Positions 18,867 through 28,512 are shown, counted from the first letter of the stretch. The stretch: 64,000 nt of DNA from Paenibacillus phocaeensis (GCF_900021165.1 NZ_FCOQ01000018.1:306403-370402); one strand, 5' to 3'. Notes: generated by a model not told the origin, from the letters alone. Numbers and translations are program-made.

Positions 18867-18882
18867 ATGGAAACGCTGTCAA
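18867..18882 (+). promoter_or_regulatory. cre site overlapping the permease start codon
   Basis: ATGGAAACGCTGTCAA matches the 16-base cre consensus WTGNAANCGNWNNCAW at every position. It begins exactly at the start codon, so CcpA would act as a roadblock for this importer operon. Confidence 0.6.
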
Positions 18883-19847
18883 CTCGGCCTCAAACCAGAA
18901 AGGCAAGCGCAACCCCTAAGCCGCCGAGGAAGCGGAAGAGCGGGATCTGGCGGAGTATTTTGCAGCAAAAGTATCTGTACTTCATGTCCTTGCCATTCGT
19001 CATCTGGTTGTTCGTATTCAACTATCTACCGATCTGGGGATGGACGATGGCTTTCCAAAACTATAAGCCGGCGAAATCCTTCACGGAGCAGAAATGGATT
19101 GGATTCAAAAATTTTGTGGACCTGTTCCAGGATGACCGGTTCTACCTGGTGCTCCGCAATACGCTGGCCATGAGCATCATGGGCCTGATCGCCGGGTTCG
19201 TAGTCCCGATTACCTTTGCGGTGCTCCTGAACGAGCTTCGCGGGAAGTACTTCAAGCGGACGGTGCAGACGGTGTCGTATCTGCCGCACTTTGTTTCCTG
19301 GGTTGTCGTTGGGGGGATTATTACGAAGATGCTCTCGATCGACGGCGGGATTGTGAATGAGATCTTGATCTCCTTGCACATCATCAACGAGCCGATTCAA
19401 TTCATGGCCGAGGGGAAGTGGTTTTGGGGAATTGTAACCGCTTCCGATGTATGGAAGGAAACCGGCTGGAACGCCATCATTTACCTGGCGGCCATCACCG
19501 GTATCGATAAAGAGCTATATGAGGCGGCCCGGGTCGACGGGGCCGGACGTTTCCGGCAGATCTGGAACATCACGCTTCCGGGGATCCGGACGACGATTTC
19601 AGTGCTGCTGATCATGTCAATCGGTCATTTGATCGGCATCGGGTTCGAGAAGCAGTTCCAGCTCAGCAACTCGCTGGTCACCGACTATTCCGAAGTGCTT
19701 GATTTGTATGCGCTGAACTACGGGATCAATATCAGCCGCTTCTCGTATGGTACGGCGATCAGCATGTTCACCTCCGTGGTCAGCATCATCCTGCTGCTTA
19801 CCGCGAACGGAATCATGAAGAAAACGACGAAAGAAAGCATCATGTAG
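18867..19847 (+). CDS. Sugar ABC transporter permease (LplB/YtcP family)
   Basis: 326 aa from the ATG with AGGGGGGAGA upstream; a longer frame from 18810 has no ribosome site. A basic cytosolic N-terminus is followed by about six membrane helices. The EAA loop reads YEAARVDGAGRFRQIWNITLPG near residues 215-236. LplB-type permeases work with large binding lipoproteins such as the one encoded two genes downstream. Confidence 0.9.
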   Translation: METLSTRPQTRKASATPKPPRKRKSGIWRSILQQKYLYFMSLPFVIWLFVFNYLPIWGWTMAFQNYKPAKSFTEQKWIGFKNFVDLFQDDRFYLVLRNTLAMSIMGLIAGFVVPITFAVLLNELRGKYFKRTVQTVSYLPHFVSWVVVGGIITKMLSIDGGIVNEILISLHIINEPIQFMAEGKWFWGIVTASDVWKETGWNAIIYLAAITGIDKELYEAARVDGAGRFRQIWNITLPGIRTTISVLLIMSIGHLIGIGFEKQFQLSNSLVTDYSEVLDLYALNYGINISRFSYGTAISMFTSVVSIILLLTANGIMKKTTKESIM

Positions 19848-19867
19848 GGAAGGGAGAGGAGACGACG

Positions 19868-20773
19868 ATGGCAGGTTCAAGCAAAGCCTTCAACGACACG
19901 CGGGGCGATAGAATCTTCAATATCTGTAATTTCATGCTGATGAGCGTTATTTTGGTCATCACGCTGTACCCTTTCCTGAACGTGCTGGCGATCTCGCTCA
20001 ATGATTCCACAGACACGGTTCGAGGCGGCATTTACCTGTGGCCGCGGGAATTTACCCTGGAGAACTACAGGACGATCTTCAACTATTCCAGCCTGATTAC
20101 GGGCTTCAAAATTACGATCTACCGGACGGTGCTCGGAACTGTGCTTGGATTGATCAGCGCCTCGATGCTGGCCTATACGCTCAGCCGGCAGGATTTCAAA
20201 TCCCGGAAGTTCGTGTCCACTTTTCTGGCGCTGACGATGTACTTCTCCGGCGGTCTGGTACCGACTTATATGTTGATGCGCCATCTCGAATTGATCGGCA
20301 CGTTCTGGATTTATGTGCTGCCGGGGGTTGTCAGTGCATTTAACGTCTTTATTATCCGTTCCTTTATCGACGGATTGCCGTATGCGCTGCAGGAATCGGC
20401 CAAGCTGGACGGAGCCAACGACTTTACGATTTACTACAGGGTGATTCTGCCGCTCTGCAAGCCGGTTCTGGCGACGATCGCCTTGTTCCTGGCGGTTGGT
20501 CAGTGGAACTCCTGGTTTGACACCTATCTGTACAACGGGAACAAAGCGCATTTAACGACCTTGCAATACGAGCTGATGAAAATCCTGCAGAGCACGAACC
20601 AAGGCGCACGGATGATCAATGCCAACGATATGGCGAATCAGATGGCCCAGGTCTCGCCCGAGTCCATCAAAATGGCGATCACGATCGTTGTTACGGTGCC
20701 CATCCTGGTTGTCTACCCCTTCTTGCAGCGTTATTTCGTAGACGGGATGACGCTGGGGGCCGTCAAGGCTTGA
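19868..20773 (+). CDS. Sugar ABC transporter permease (LplC/YtcP type)
   Basis: 301 aa with about six helices. The EAA loop contains QESAKLDGANDFTIYYRVILPLCKP, and the protein ends in DGMTLGAVKA. It is preceded by GGGAGAGGAG and lies 20 bases after its partner permease. The two form the channel of one importer; again no ATPase gene is present. Confidence 0.9.
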   Translation: MAGSSKAFNDTRGDRIFNICNFMLMSVILVITLYPFLNVLAISLNDSTDTVRGGIYLWPREFTLENYRTIFNYSSLITGFKITIYRTVLGTVLGLISASMLAYTLSRQDFKSRKFVSTFLALTMYFSGGLVPTYMLMRHLELIGTFWIYVLPGVVSAFNVFIIRSFIDGLPYALQESAKLDGANDFTIYYRVILPLCKPVLATIALFLAVGQWNSWFDTYLYNGNKAHLTTLQYELMKILQSTNQGARMINANDMANQMAQVSPESIKMAITIVVTVPILVVYPFLQRYFVDGMTLGAVKA

Positions 20774-20865
20774 CGCAGGAGTTGGCGTACGGAATGGGTA
20801 TCAGCAGGTTATGCCTGTTATACAATACAAGCTTCATAATCAAGATGATGAGGGGGAACGCGGAA

Positions 20866-22605
20866 ATGAAATGGAGAAGTCCTAAAGCTTTTGCAGCCAT
20901 CCTGCTCGCGAGTATGATACTGGTAGCAGGTTGCGGAAGCAATGGAAACCACGCCGCCAATAACGGGAATGCAGGCAATACCGGGAGCACCGGGAACGCA
21001 GGAACCAACGCGGAAGCAGCCGCAGATACAAGCCCGATTACCTTTACCTTCTTCGGTGCGGACGCCAGCCCGAACTGGAACAACATGCAGGACGACGTAG
21101 GCAAGGTGATTCAGGAGAAAACCGGTGTGACGATCGAAGCCGAATATGACGTAGGCGCAGGCGGCGGTGAGAACAAGATCGCCCTGATGGCGGCGAGCGG
21201 CGGCGTGCCGGACCTGATTTTTGCCAAAGGCGAATTGAGCAAGCTGGTGGATGCCGGATTGATCGTCGACCTGGCCCCGTTGATTGAGAAGCATGCGCCA
21301 AACCTGAAGAAAATTTTCAGCGAAAACATGAACCGCCTGAAATACAGCAACGATGATCAAGCCATCTATTCGATCTTTACCAACGGCGGCGTGGACCAAC
21401 AATATTTCGATGCCGGCGGCGGATTTGAAATTCAGCAGCGCGTCCTGAAAGAACTGGGCTATCCGAAGGTTCGCACGGTTAAGGATTTTGAAAATGTGCT
21501 GAAGCAATACGTGGAGAAGAACCCGACGACGGATGGCCAGCCGACGATTCCGCTGACGCTGAGCGCTGACGACTGGAGAATCATGATTACGGTAACGAAT
21601 CCGGCGTTCCTGGCGACCGGAGCTCCTGATGATGGCGAGTACTACGTTAATCCGGAGACGTATGAGGCCATGCTGCACTACAAACGCCCGGAGGAGAAGG
21701 AATATTTCCGTTGGCTGAACCACATGTATAACGAAGGTTTGCTCGATAAAGATACGTTTGTTCAAAAAGAAGACCAATACAAAGCGAAAATCGCCAGCGG
21801 CCGCGTATTGGGCCTGATCGACCAGGAGTGGGGGTATCAGGACGCTGAGAACGCGTTGAAAACCGCAGGCAAAGACGAATACACCTACGCGCATTTCCCG
21901 GTCACCTTGTCGGAAGAATACGAGGACCATTCCTTCCAGCAAGCGGGCGTTGACGGCTACGGCATCAGCATCACGACGGCATGCAAAGATCCGGTTCGCG
22001 CCATCCAATTCATAGACTGGTTGTCTTCCGACGAAGGCCAGGTTTTGAGAAACTGGGGGATCGAAGGCAAACACTATACGGTCGAGAACGGCCAACGCGT
22101 CGTACCGGCAGACATTCAAGAACGCAAAGTCAATGACAGCACGAACTTCACCAAAGAATCGGGCATCAGCCTGTACCGTATCTTCGGCGCAAACTATGGC
22201 GACGGCGTGAAGGATCCTTCAGGCAACTACTACACCACGAACTTCCCGGAGCAAATCGTGGCAGGCTACACCGAAGCTGAGAAAGAAACGCTGAAAGCCT
22301 ACAATGCAACAACCTGGAAAGACCTGTTCCCGGGTGAAGACGCCTTCCCTGCGAAGGATTGGGGCGCATTGTACAATATGCCTGTTCCTACGGACGGCGA
22401 TTACCAAGTGATTTTCCAAAAAACGCAGGATATCATCCGCAAGCGGATTCCGGAAGCGGTTCTGGCGAAAGAGGCCGATTTCGACAAGGTATATGACGCA
22501 TTCCTGGTCGAGCTGGATAAAGCCGGCGCCAAAGAAATGGAAGCCGAATATACAGAACTGGTGAAGAAGAGAGTCGAGTTGTTCACCGGCAAGAAATTGC
22601 AATAA
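20866..22605 (+). CDS. Large sugar-binding lipoprotein (LplA/YtcQ type)
   Basis: 579 aa from the ATG at 20866, giving a clean lipoprotein signal with lipobox LVAGC (Cys23), followed by an Asn/Gly/Ala-rich linker and a long solute-binding domain. An in-frame start 96 bases earlier lacks a ribosome site. Binding proteins of 500-580 residues go with LplB/LplC permeases and usually take oligosaccharides. With YicI and GH42 as neighbours, xyloglucan- or galactoside-derived oligosaccharides are plausible. Confidence 0.88.
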   Translation: MKWRSPKAFAAILLASMILVAGCGSNGNHAANNGNAGNTGSTGNAGTNAEAAADTSPITFTFFGADASPNWNNMQDDVGKVIQEKTGVTIEAEYDVGAGGGENKIALMAASGGVPDLIFAKGELSKLVDAGLIVDLAPLIEKHAPNLKKIFSENMNRLKYSNDDQAIYSIFTNGGVDQQYFDAGGGFEIQQRVLKELGYPKVRTVKDFENVLKQYVEKNPTTDGQPTIPLTLSADDWRIMITVTNPAFLATGAPDDGEYYVNPETYEAMLHYKRPEEKEYFRWLNHMYNEGLLDKDTFVQKEDQYKAKIASGRVLGLIDQEWGYQDAENALKTAGKDEYTYAHFPVTLSEEYEDHSFQQAGVDGYGISITTACKDPVRAIQFIDWLSSDEGQVLRNWGIEGKHYTVENGQRVVPADIQERKVNDSTNFTKESGISLYRIFGANYGDGVKDPSGNYYTTNFPEQIVAGYTEAEKETLKAYNATTWKDLFPGEDAFPAKDWGALYNMPVPTDGDYQVIFQKTQDIIRKRIPEAVLAKEADFDKVYDAFLVELDKAGAKEMEAEYTELVKKRVELFTGKKLQ

Positions 22606-22627
22606 TCTTACTGGTTTAATAAGCGTT

Positions 22628-22663
22628 GCGAAAAGGTCCGTGCTTTCATCGGGCCTTTTTGCG
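22628..22663 (+). terminator. Rho-independent terminator after the importer operon
   Basis: GCGAAAAGGTCCG (22628-22640) pairs with CGGGCCTTTTTGCG (22650-22663), a strong stem with U-rich 3' arm. It closes the kinase/permease/permease/lipoprotein unit. Confidence 0.8.
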
Positions 22664-22707
22664 CCACTATAACCGATCTCGTACGCTGACCACTTCGGAT
22701 CAAACGC

Positions 22708-23541
22708 CTAATGCAGCCTGCGGAACTGCTGGGGGGTCATGCCCGTGTGCTTGCGGAAGGTGGCAACGAAGTGGCTGGCATCGCGGAAGCCGGTTTTGCC
22801 GGCAATGGCGGCTACGGTGACGCCGGGCTCACTGGCCAGATGCTCCTTCGCCTTATGGATGCGCATCTGGGTAAGATAGCTGTACGGCGCGATGCCGAAG
22901 GTTTGCTGGAACAGCTTGCTGAGATGTCTGCCTGACATCCCGACCACTTCTGCCAAGGTATCCAGGCCAACGTCGGGATTGCCGTATTCCTGCTCCATCC
23001 AGGCGAGCAGCGGCCCGAGCTTCTCCATGTTTCGGGGGACGGCGCTGCTGCTTACCTGGCCAAATTGGCTCAGGACGGCGAGAAAACGGTACACCTCGGT
23101 CGAGGTTTCGAGGCCGAAGAAGTCCTGGAGACGGTCCAGCTTGTTCAACAGCTGCCCGAGCAGCGGGGTGAGCGGGGCTTCCGCTTCCCAGCGGAACAAC
23201 GCGGCCTCGCGGATGCCAAAAGCCGCCAGAATCGAACCGGCGGCCGCTCCGCCGAAGGTGAGGTAATACGTCTCCCATTTCGGGCTCCGCTTGGCTTCAT
23301 AAGCGTGGGGCATACCCGGCGGAAGCAGCATCCCGCTGCCCGGCGGAAGGGGGACCTTTCCGCTGCCCAAGGTGATTTCCCCTTCACCCTCGGCGGTTTG
23401 CAGCCAATGGTAATAGGGGTAGCCTTCGGGACGGGTGATTTTCTCCTGATTCGGATTATAACCTACGCTTTCCAGAAGCAAGGGAAGATCCGGAGTTGCC
23501 GCCGGAGAGAAAACAAAACGGGTAAAGGCCCGTGAGCTCAT
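22708..23541 (-). CDS. AraC-family regulator
   Basis: 277 aa. N-terminal AraC-type cupin (PYYHWLQTAEGEGEI, PPGSGMLLPPGMPHAYE) and C-terminal AraC domain (about 180-277; MSGRHLSKLFQQTFG, then TGFRDASHFVATFRKHTGMTP). AGGAGG lies 11 bases before the ATG. It is divergent from the GH42 gene and is the likely activator of that beta-galactosidase. Confidence 0.92.
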   Translation of the reverse strand: MSSRAFTRFVFSPAATPDLPLLLESVGYNPNQEKITRPEGYPYYHWLQTAEGEGEITLGSGKVPLPPGSGMLLPPGMPHAYEAKRSPKWETYYLTFGGAAAGSILAAFGIREAALFRWEAEAPLTPLLGQLLNKLDRLQDFFGLETSTEVYRFLAVLSQFGQVSSSAVPRNMEKLGPLLAWMEQEYGNPDVGLDTLAEVVGMSGRHLSKLFQQTFGIAPYSYLTQMRIHKAKEHLASEPGVTVAAIAGKTGFRDASHFVATFRKHTGMTPQQFRRLH

Positions 23542-23665
23542 CGTATCTAATGCCTCCTAACTTGATCCATATTATTATATTACAACACGGGAATTTTATA
23601 TATAAAGCGGGGATTATTCATTTTAGAATGGACTTAGAAGTTATATATCGCAAAAGGATGTGGGT

Positions 23666-25699
23666 ATGGTGATCAACGATAAACTGCCGAAAATCTGGTA
23701 CGGCGGCGACTACAACCCGGAACAGTGGGGGCCGGACATCTGGAACGAGGACGAGCGGATGTTCAAGCTGGCCGGGATCGACGTTGCGACCGTCAACGTA
23801 TTCTCCTGGGCGCTGAATCAACCGAGCGAAGAGACGTATGACTTTACCCATCTGGATGAAACGATCGACCGCTTGTACAAGAGCGGGGTCTATGTTTGCC
23901 TGGCTACCAGCACCGGGGCTCACCCCGCGTGGATGGCCCGCACATACCCTGACGTGCTCCGCGTGGACGTACAGGGGCGGAAGCGCCGGTTTGGCGGGCG
24001 TCATAACTCCTGTCCGAATTCGCCGACTTACCGCAAGTATTCCGCTCGTCTGGCCGGTAAGCTTGCCGAACGCTACAAGGATCATCCGGGCCTGTTGATC
24101 TGGCATGTCTCCAACGAATACGGCGGTTACTGCTATTGCGATAATTGCGCTGCAGCTTTTCGCGTATGGCTGCGGGAGCGCTACAAAACGCTGGATGAGC
24201 TCAACCGGGTATGGAATACGCGGTTCTGGGGCCATACGTTCTACGATTGGAAAGATATCGTCGTCCCGAACGAACTCAGCGAGGAATGGGGCGGAAACCG
24301 CACCAATTTCCAAGGGATTTCGCTCGATTATCGCCGCTTCCAATCGGAATCGCTGCTTGCGTGCTACAAGCTGGAATACGATGAGATCAAAAAGCATACC
24401 CCCCACATCCCGGTTACGACCAATCTGATGGGGCTTTATCCGGAGTTGGATTATTTTGAATGGGCCAAACAGATGGATCTCGTCTCCTGGGACAACTACC
24501 CGTCGCTTGATACGCCGGTCAGCCACACGGCCATGACCCACGACCTGATGCGCGGACTGAAGAGCGGGGCGCCGTTCATGCTGATGGAGCAAACGCCAAG
24601 CCAGCAGAACTGGCAGCCGTATAACTCCCTCAAGCGCCCCGGCGTCATGCGGTTGTGGAGCTATCAGGCAGTCGCCCGCGGCGCCGACACGGTGCTGTTC
24701 TTCCAACTGCGCCGCTCAATCGGGGCGTGCGAGAAATACCATGGGGCGGTGATCGAACACGTCGGCCATGAGCACACCCGGGTATTCCGCGAGGTGGCGG
24801 AGCTTGGCCGGGAGCTGGAGCAGCTCGGCGATACGCTGCTGGACGCGCGGACCGAAGCTTCGGTCGGCATTGTATACGATTGGGAGAACCGCTGGGCCAT
24901 CGAGCTCTCCAGCGGCCCGACCGTTGCCATGAATTATGCGAACGAGGTTCACAAATATTACGATGCCTTGTTCCAATTGCATGTGGAGAGCGATATGGTG
25001 TCGGTGGAGGAGGATTTCAGCAAATACGGGATCTTGATCGCGCCGGTGATGTATATGGTGAAGCCGGGATTTGCCCAAAAGGTAGAGGCGTTTGTGGCGA
25101 ACGGCGGCACGTTTATCACCACGTTCTTCAGCGGTATCGTGAATGAGAACGATTTGGTGACGACCGGCGGTTATCCGGGCGAGCTGCGCTCCGTGCTGGG
25201 CGTCTGGGCGGAAGAGATCGACGCCTTGCTGCCGGGCCACACCAACCAAATCGTGATGAAAGAGGCCTGGGGCGCGCTGTCGGGCCAATATGAATGCGGC
25301 CTTCTGTGCGATCTGATCCACACCGAAGGAGCTGAAGTGCTGGCGGAGTACGGCTCGGACTTCTATCAAGGAATGCCGGTGGTAACGGCCAATTCGTACG
25401 GCAAAGGCCGTGCCTATTATGTGGCGAGCAGCCCGGAAGCGGCCTTCCTGCAAGGGTTCCTGAAGAACCTGTGCGAGGACAAAGGCATCCGGCCGCTGCT
25501 GGACGCTCCGGCCGGCGTCGAAGTGGCGCGCCGCGTCAAGGACGGCAAAAGCTTCCTCTTCCTGCTGAATCATAACGAAGGCGCCGCCGAGTTGGAGATC
25601 GGGTCGGAAGGGATGAAGGACCTGCTGGCGAACACCGAGGTGTCGGGGACCGTCACGGTACCCGGTCGAGGTGTCGTGATCTTGGAGGGCCGGAAATAA
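23666..25699 (+). CDS. GH42 beta-galactosidase
   Basis: 677 aa, the usual GH42 length, no signal peptide. Starts GGDYNPEQW-type as in BgaB/GanA enzymes. Acid/base Glu151 in SNEYGG and nucleophile Glu308 in MEQTPSQQNW. The Cys residues around HNSCPNSPTYRKY and YCYCDNC match the GH42 zinc site. A GTG six bases upstream is in frame but the AAAGGA box favours 23666. The enzyme removes terminal beta-galactose, for example from galactan or xyloglucan oligosaccharides. Confidence 0.95.
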   Translation: MVINDKLPKIWYGGDYNPEQWGPDIWNEDERMFKLAGIDVATVNVFSWALNQPSEETYDFTHLDETIDRLYKSGVYVCLATSTGAHPAWMARTYPDVLRVDVQGRKRRFGGRHNSCPNSPTYRKYSARLAGKLAERYKDHPGLLIWHVSNEYGGYCYCDNCAAAFRVWLRERYKTLDELNRVWNTRFWGHTFYDWKDIVVPNELSEEWGGNRTNFQGISLDYRRFQSESLLACYKLEYDEIKKHTPHIPVTTNLMGLYPELDYFEWAKQMDLVSWDNYPSLDTPVSHTAMTHDLMRGLKSGAPFMLMEQTPSQQNWQPYNSLKRPGVMRLWSYQAVARGADTVLFFQLRRSIGACEKYHGAVIEHVGHEHTRVFREVAELGRELEQLGDTLLDARTEASVGIVYDWENRWAIELSSGPTVAMNYANEVHKYYDALFQLHVESDMVSVEEDFSKYGILIAPVMYMVKPGFAQKVEAFVANGGTFITTFFSGIVNENDLVTTGGYPGELRSVLGVWAEEIDALLPGHTNQIVMKEAWGALSGQYECGLLCDLIHTEGAEVLAEYGSDFYQGMPVVTANSYGKGRAYYVASSPEAAFLQGFLKNLCEDKGIRPLLDAPAGVEVARRVKDGKSFLFLLNHNEGAAELEIGSEGMKDLLANTEVSGTVTVPGRGVVILEGRK

Positions 25700-25702
25700 T
25701 TA

Positions 25703-25740
25703 AAACCCGCAAGGCCTTTGGCAGGCTTTGCGGGTTTTTT
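25703..25740 (+). terminator. Rho-independent terminator after the GH42 gene
   Basis: AAACCCGCAAGGC pairs with GCTTTGCGGGTTT (one mismatch) and a T-run to 25740 follows. Confidence 0.85.
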
Positions 25741-26474
25741 GCGCGGTTTCTCCGGCCGTTCGACCATTAGTTCCTCGCCTGTTTCTCCGGTCGTTCCTCT
25801 GGCCGTTCGACCGTCTTTTCCTCCGGTTGTTCCTCCGCTTGTTCCTCCATCTGTTCCACCATCCGTTCCTCCGTCAGAAATGTTGTAAAAACTGCAACTT
25901 TTCTGGGGGAATATGCGGCTTTACGGGCGAAATGTTGCATTTTGTACAGCATTTTCCCGAGATCTCCCCGTAACCGGGAGGAAATGTTGTACTTTTTACA
26001 ACATTTTGCTCGAAGAGACCGGTCTGACGGGTAAAATACTGCAGTTTCTGCAACATTTAAGGTCGCGAGGACGAGATCAGCCGACATCAGATAGCTGGAC
26101 TCGCAGAATTCAACTAAATTATCCAACATCAGTTGGAATTGCAGAGTTCAGTTGGATCAGCCATCAGTCAAATCAGCCGGGAGTCGCAGAGGTAACAAAC
26201 TTTAGCTGAATTTAGCAAGGGTCGCGAGAGATAACAAGCTTAGCTGAACTTAGCAAGGGTCGCGAGAGATAACAAGCTTAGCTGAATTTAGCAAGGGTCG
26301 CGAGAGGTAACAAACTTAGCTGAATTTAGCAAGGGTCGCGAGAGGTAGCTAGATCAGCAGAGCGAGCTTAGCCGAACCAGCTGAATTTCGCAGCCGACAT
26401 CCAACCGGATCAGTTGAATTTCGCAGCCGACAACCAGCTGGATCAGCTAAGTCAGCGCGCTTAGCTTGCGTTGC
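25741..26474. repeat. Non-coding repeat island
   Basis: Four different repeat types lie side by side. 25746-25875: degenerate pentamer-like repeats (gttcctc, ccgttcg). 25876-26059: four palindromes of the form GAAATGTTGTA-N-TACAACATTTT at a 52-bp period. 26183-26334: four copies of a 38-bp unit plus a partial fifth. 26378-26443: two copies of a 33-bp unit (cagctgaatttcgcagccgac...). Open frames across the region are compositional artefacts without ribosome sites. Confidence 0.8.
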
Positions 26475-27548
26475 TCAGCTGTTCTCGAGAATTGTGTTCA
26501 GGGTCGTGCGATCCAGTCCGCGCACGAGGCGGATCAGCAGCTCCTTCGCCGCTTCGTAATCGTCCGTATGGATGATCGAAGACGAGGTATGGATGTAGCG
26601 GGAGCAAATGCCGATTACGCTCGACGGCACGCCGGTGCCGCTGAGATGCACCTGGCCGGCATCCGTTCCGCCCGGCGATACGAAGTATTGATACTTAATA
26701 CGGTGCGTATCCGCCGTATCGCGGATATACTCGACCAAGCCGCGATGGGTGATCATCGTCGGGTCGAGGATGCGCAACAGTGCGCCGTCGCCCAACCGGC
26801 CGAACGCTCTCTTGTCGCCGGTCATATCGTTGGCCGCGCTGGCATCCAGTGCGAAGAAGATGTCCGGTTGAATCAGATTCGCCGCTGTCCGCGCGCCTCT
26901 CAAGCCCACTTCCTCCTGCACGTTAGCGCCGGCGTAGAGGATATTCGGCAGCTTCTCGCCATGCAGCGCCTCGACCAACTCAATCGCCAGCCCTACGCCA
27001 TAGCGATTATCCCAAGCTTTGGCCATGATTTTCTTCGGATTGACAAGGGGAGTAAACTCGCAAATCGGCACGATTTGCTGACCGATCCGCACACCGGCTG
27101 CTTCGGCCTCCTCACGGCTGTCCGCGCCGATGTCCAGGTACATCGCTTTGATATCCACAGGCTTGTTGCGCTGCGCTTCGTCCAGCAGGTGGGTTGGAAT
27201 CGAACCGACCACCCCGGGGATGCGGCCGCCGGGCGTAATAATCTGCAGACGTTGCGCCAGCACAGCCTGGCTCCACCAGCCGCCCAGCGGCTGGAACGAG
27301 ACCATCCCGTTGTCGCTGATGCCGGTGGTCATGAAGCCGACCTCGTCAAAATGTCCGGCAACCATAACCCGCGGGCCTTGCTCATCGCCGCGCAGGACCC
27401 CGAATAAACCGCCAAGGTTATCTTGAACGAATTCCTTTGTGTAAGCCGACATTTTCTCCTTGACGAGGGCGCGCAGCTCCCGCTCAAATCCGGGCGCCGC
27501 CGGGAATTCCGTCAGTTCTTTAAATAACTCGCGCGTTTTCTGATTCAT
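26475..27548 (-). CDS. M42-family aminopeptidase
   Basis: 357 aa, cytosolic. M42 (PepA/TET-like) metallopeptidase motifs: metal ligand His in VAGHFDEVG, Asp in KAWDNRYG, the catalytic Glu pair in [10 protein letters not shown], Asp in FALDASA, and His in [11 protein letters not shown] near 320. These enzymes trim peptides from the N-terminus using two Zn or Co ions. Resembles B. subtilis YtoP. AAGGAGAG precedes the ATG. Standing alone on the minus strand, it seems unrelated to the neighbouring sugar genes. Confidence 0.92.
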   Translation of the reverse strand: MNQKTRELFKELTEFPAAPGFERELRALVKEKMSAYTKEFVQDNLGGLFGVLRGDEQGPRVMVAGHFDEVGFMTTGISDNGMVSFQPLGGWWSQAVLAQRLQIITPGGRIPGVVGSIPTHLLDEAQRNKPVDIKAMYLDIGADSREEAEAAGVRIGQQIVPICEFTPLVNPKKIMAKAWDNRYGVGLAIELVEALHGEKLPNILYAGANVQEEVGLRGARTAANLIQPDIFFALDASAANDMTGDKRAFGRLGDGALLRILDPTMITHRGLVEYIRDTADTHRIKYQYFVSPGGTDAGQVHLSGTGVPSSVIGICSRYIHTSSSIIHTDDYEAAKELLIRLVRGLDRTTLNTILENS

Positions 27549-27732
27549 GGTATTCTCTCCTTTGCTTTCTTTTTATCAGCCAAGTGAACATTCTTTCTTA
27601 GTATGAACTACCTTTTTTCGATTGTCCATTCGTGCACCTCCCCGGTTAGAACACCGGTTGCACCCGGCCTCCACGTCCGGCATATACTGCACCAAGCAGC
27701 AGTCTGATGGGCGAATGAGGAGGCTAAGCTTA

Positions 27733-27810
27733 ATGGAACAGTATGCCAAGGATTGGCTGGTGATCTGTCTTCTTTTCATCCTGCTGGTCATCATTCTTCT
27801 GTTACTGTGA
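27733..27810 (+). CDS. Very small single-pass membrane protein (25 aa)
   Basis: MEQYAKDWLVICLLFILLVI begins a 25-residue protein that is almost entirely one hydrophobic helix. GAGGAGG lies nine bases before the ATG, a strong site for such a short ORF. It lies upstream of the spoVA genes, so a sporulation-membrane role is possible but unproven. I do not recognise a family. Confidence 0.5.
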   Translation: MEQYAKDWLVICLLFILLVIILLLL

Positions 27811-27870
27811 AAGGGCAGGGGGACACCTGGATGGCCGCTCATATTAGCAATACCCGTCCCGCCTGAGGCA

Positions 27871-27904
27871 AACCCGCCGGAACCCGATTCCCGCGGGTTT
27901 TTTC
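27871..27904 (+). terminator. Terminator between the small ORF and spoVAC
   Basis: AACCCGC (27871-27877) pairs with GCGGGTT (27893-27899), followed by T residues. It separates the small ORF from the spoVA unit. Confidence 0.65.
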
Positions 27905-28002
27905 ATATCTTGAGCCATGGATGATTTTCCAAACATAACAAGCGGTCGGATGACAAATAATGAGTATACCGTGCAAGTCAGGAAAATAAGGAGGAATGTC
28001 GT

Positions 28003-28509
28003 TTGCCTGCAAAAGCGAAAAGCAAATCGGGGGCCCGGGTGAAGCTGAACCATCTGCTTCTGACGGAGGAAGAGTACAAGCAGGTTGCCGACCAGCATAA
28101 TCCTAAACCCAAGATCTGGGTCAACTGCCTGCGGGCGTTTCTGGTCGGCGGGTTCATCTGCCTGATCGGCCAATGTATCCAACAGCTGTTCATGACCTTC
28201 GCCGACATGACCTCGCGGGAGGCGGCCAGCCCTACGGTTGCTGTGTTGATATTCATCTCTGTCGTGCTCACCTCCTTGGGCGTCTACGATAAAATTGCCC
28301 AGTGGGCCGGGGCCGGAACAGCCGTCCCCGTAACCGGGTTCGCGAACTCGATGTGCTCCTCGGCTATCGAATCCCGAGCGGAGGGGCTTGTCCTCGGCGT
28401 TGGCGCCAATATGTTTAAGCTGGCGGGATCGGTGATTGTGTTTGGCGTCGTCGCCGCTTTCATCGTGGGGGTTATCCATGTCATCTTCGGTCTGGGAGGA
28501 GTGCATTAA
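28003..28509 (+). CDS. spoVAC: Stage V sporulation protein AC
   Basis: 168 aa from TTG with AAGGAGG nine bases upstream. A charged N-terminal tail is followed by several membrane helices (FLVGGFICLIGQ, VAVLIFISVVLTSLGVYD, LAGSVIVFGVVAAFIVG). SpoVAC is a mechanosensitive-like part of the spore inner-membrane channel that moves Ca-dipicolinate during sporulation and germination. It is followed directly by spoVAD and spoVAE. Confidence 0.95.
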   Translation: MPAKAKSKSGARVKLNHLLLTEEEYKQVADQHNPKPKIWVNCLRAFLVGGFICLIGQCIQQLFMTFADMTSREAASPTVAVLIFISVVLTSLGVYDKIAQWAGAGTAVPVTGFANSMCSSAIESRAEGLVLGVGANMFKLAGSVIVFGVVAAFIVGVIHVIFGLGGVH

Positions 28510-28512
28510 CCC

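Noticed and set aside
25767..26129. Minus-strand ORF of 120 codons with Cys- and Glu-rich parts
   Set aside because: It runs through the palindrome array and simple repeats, and its composition follows the repeats. No ribosome site.
26466..27407. Long plus-strand frame opposite the M42 peptidase
   Set aside because: Shadow of the real minus-strand gene, which shows all the expected metal and catalytic motifs.
27900..28002. Sigma-G promoter for spoVAC
   Set aside because: Expected biologically, but no -35/-10 pair close enough to the consensus could be placed with confidence.
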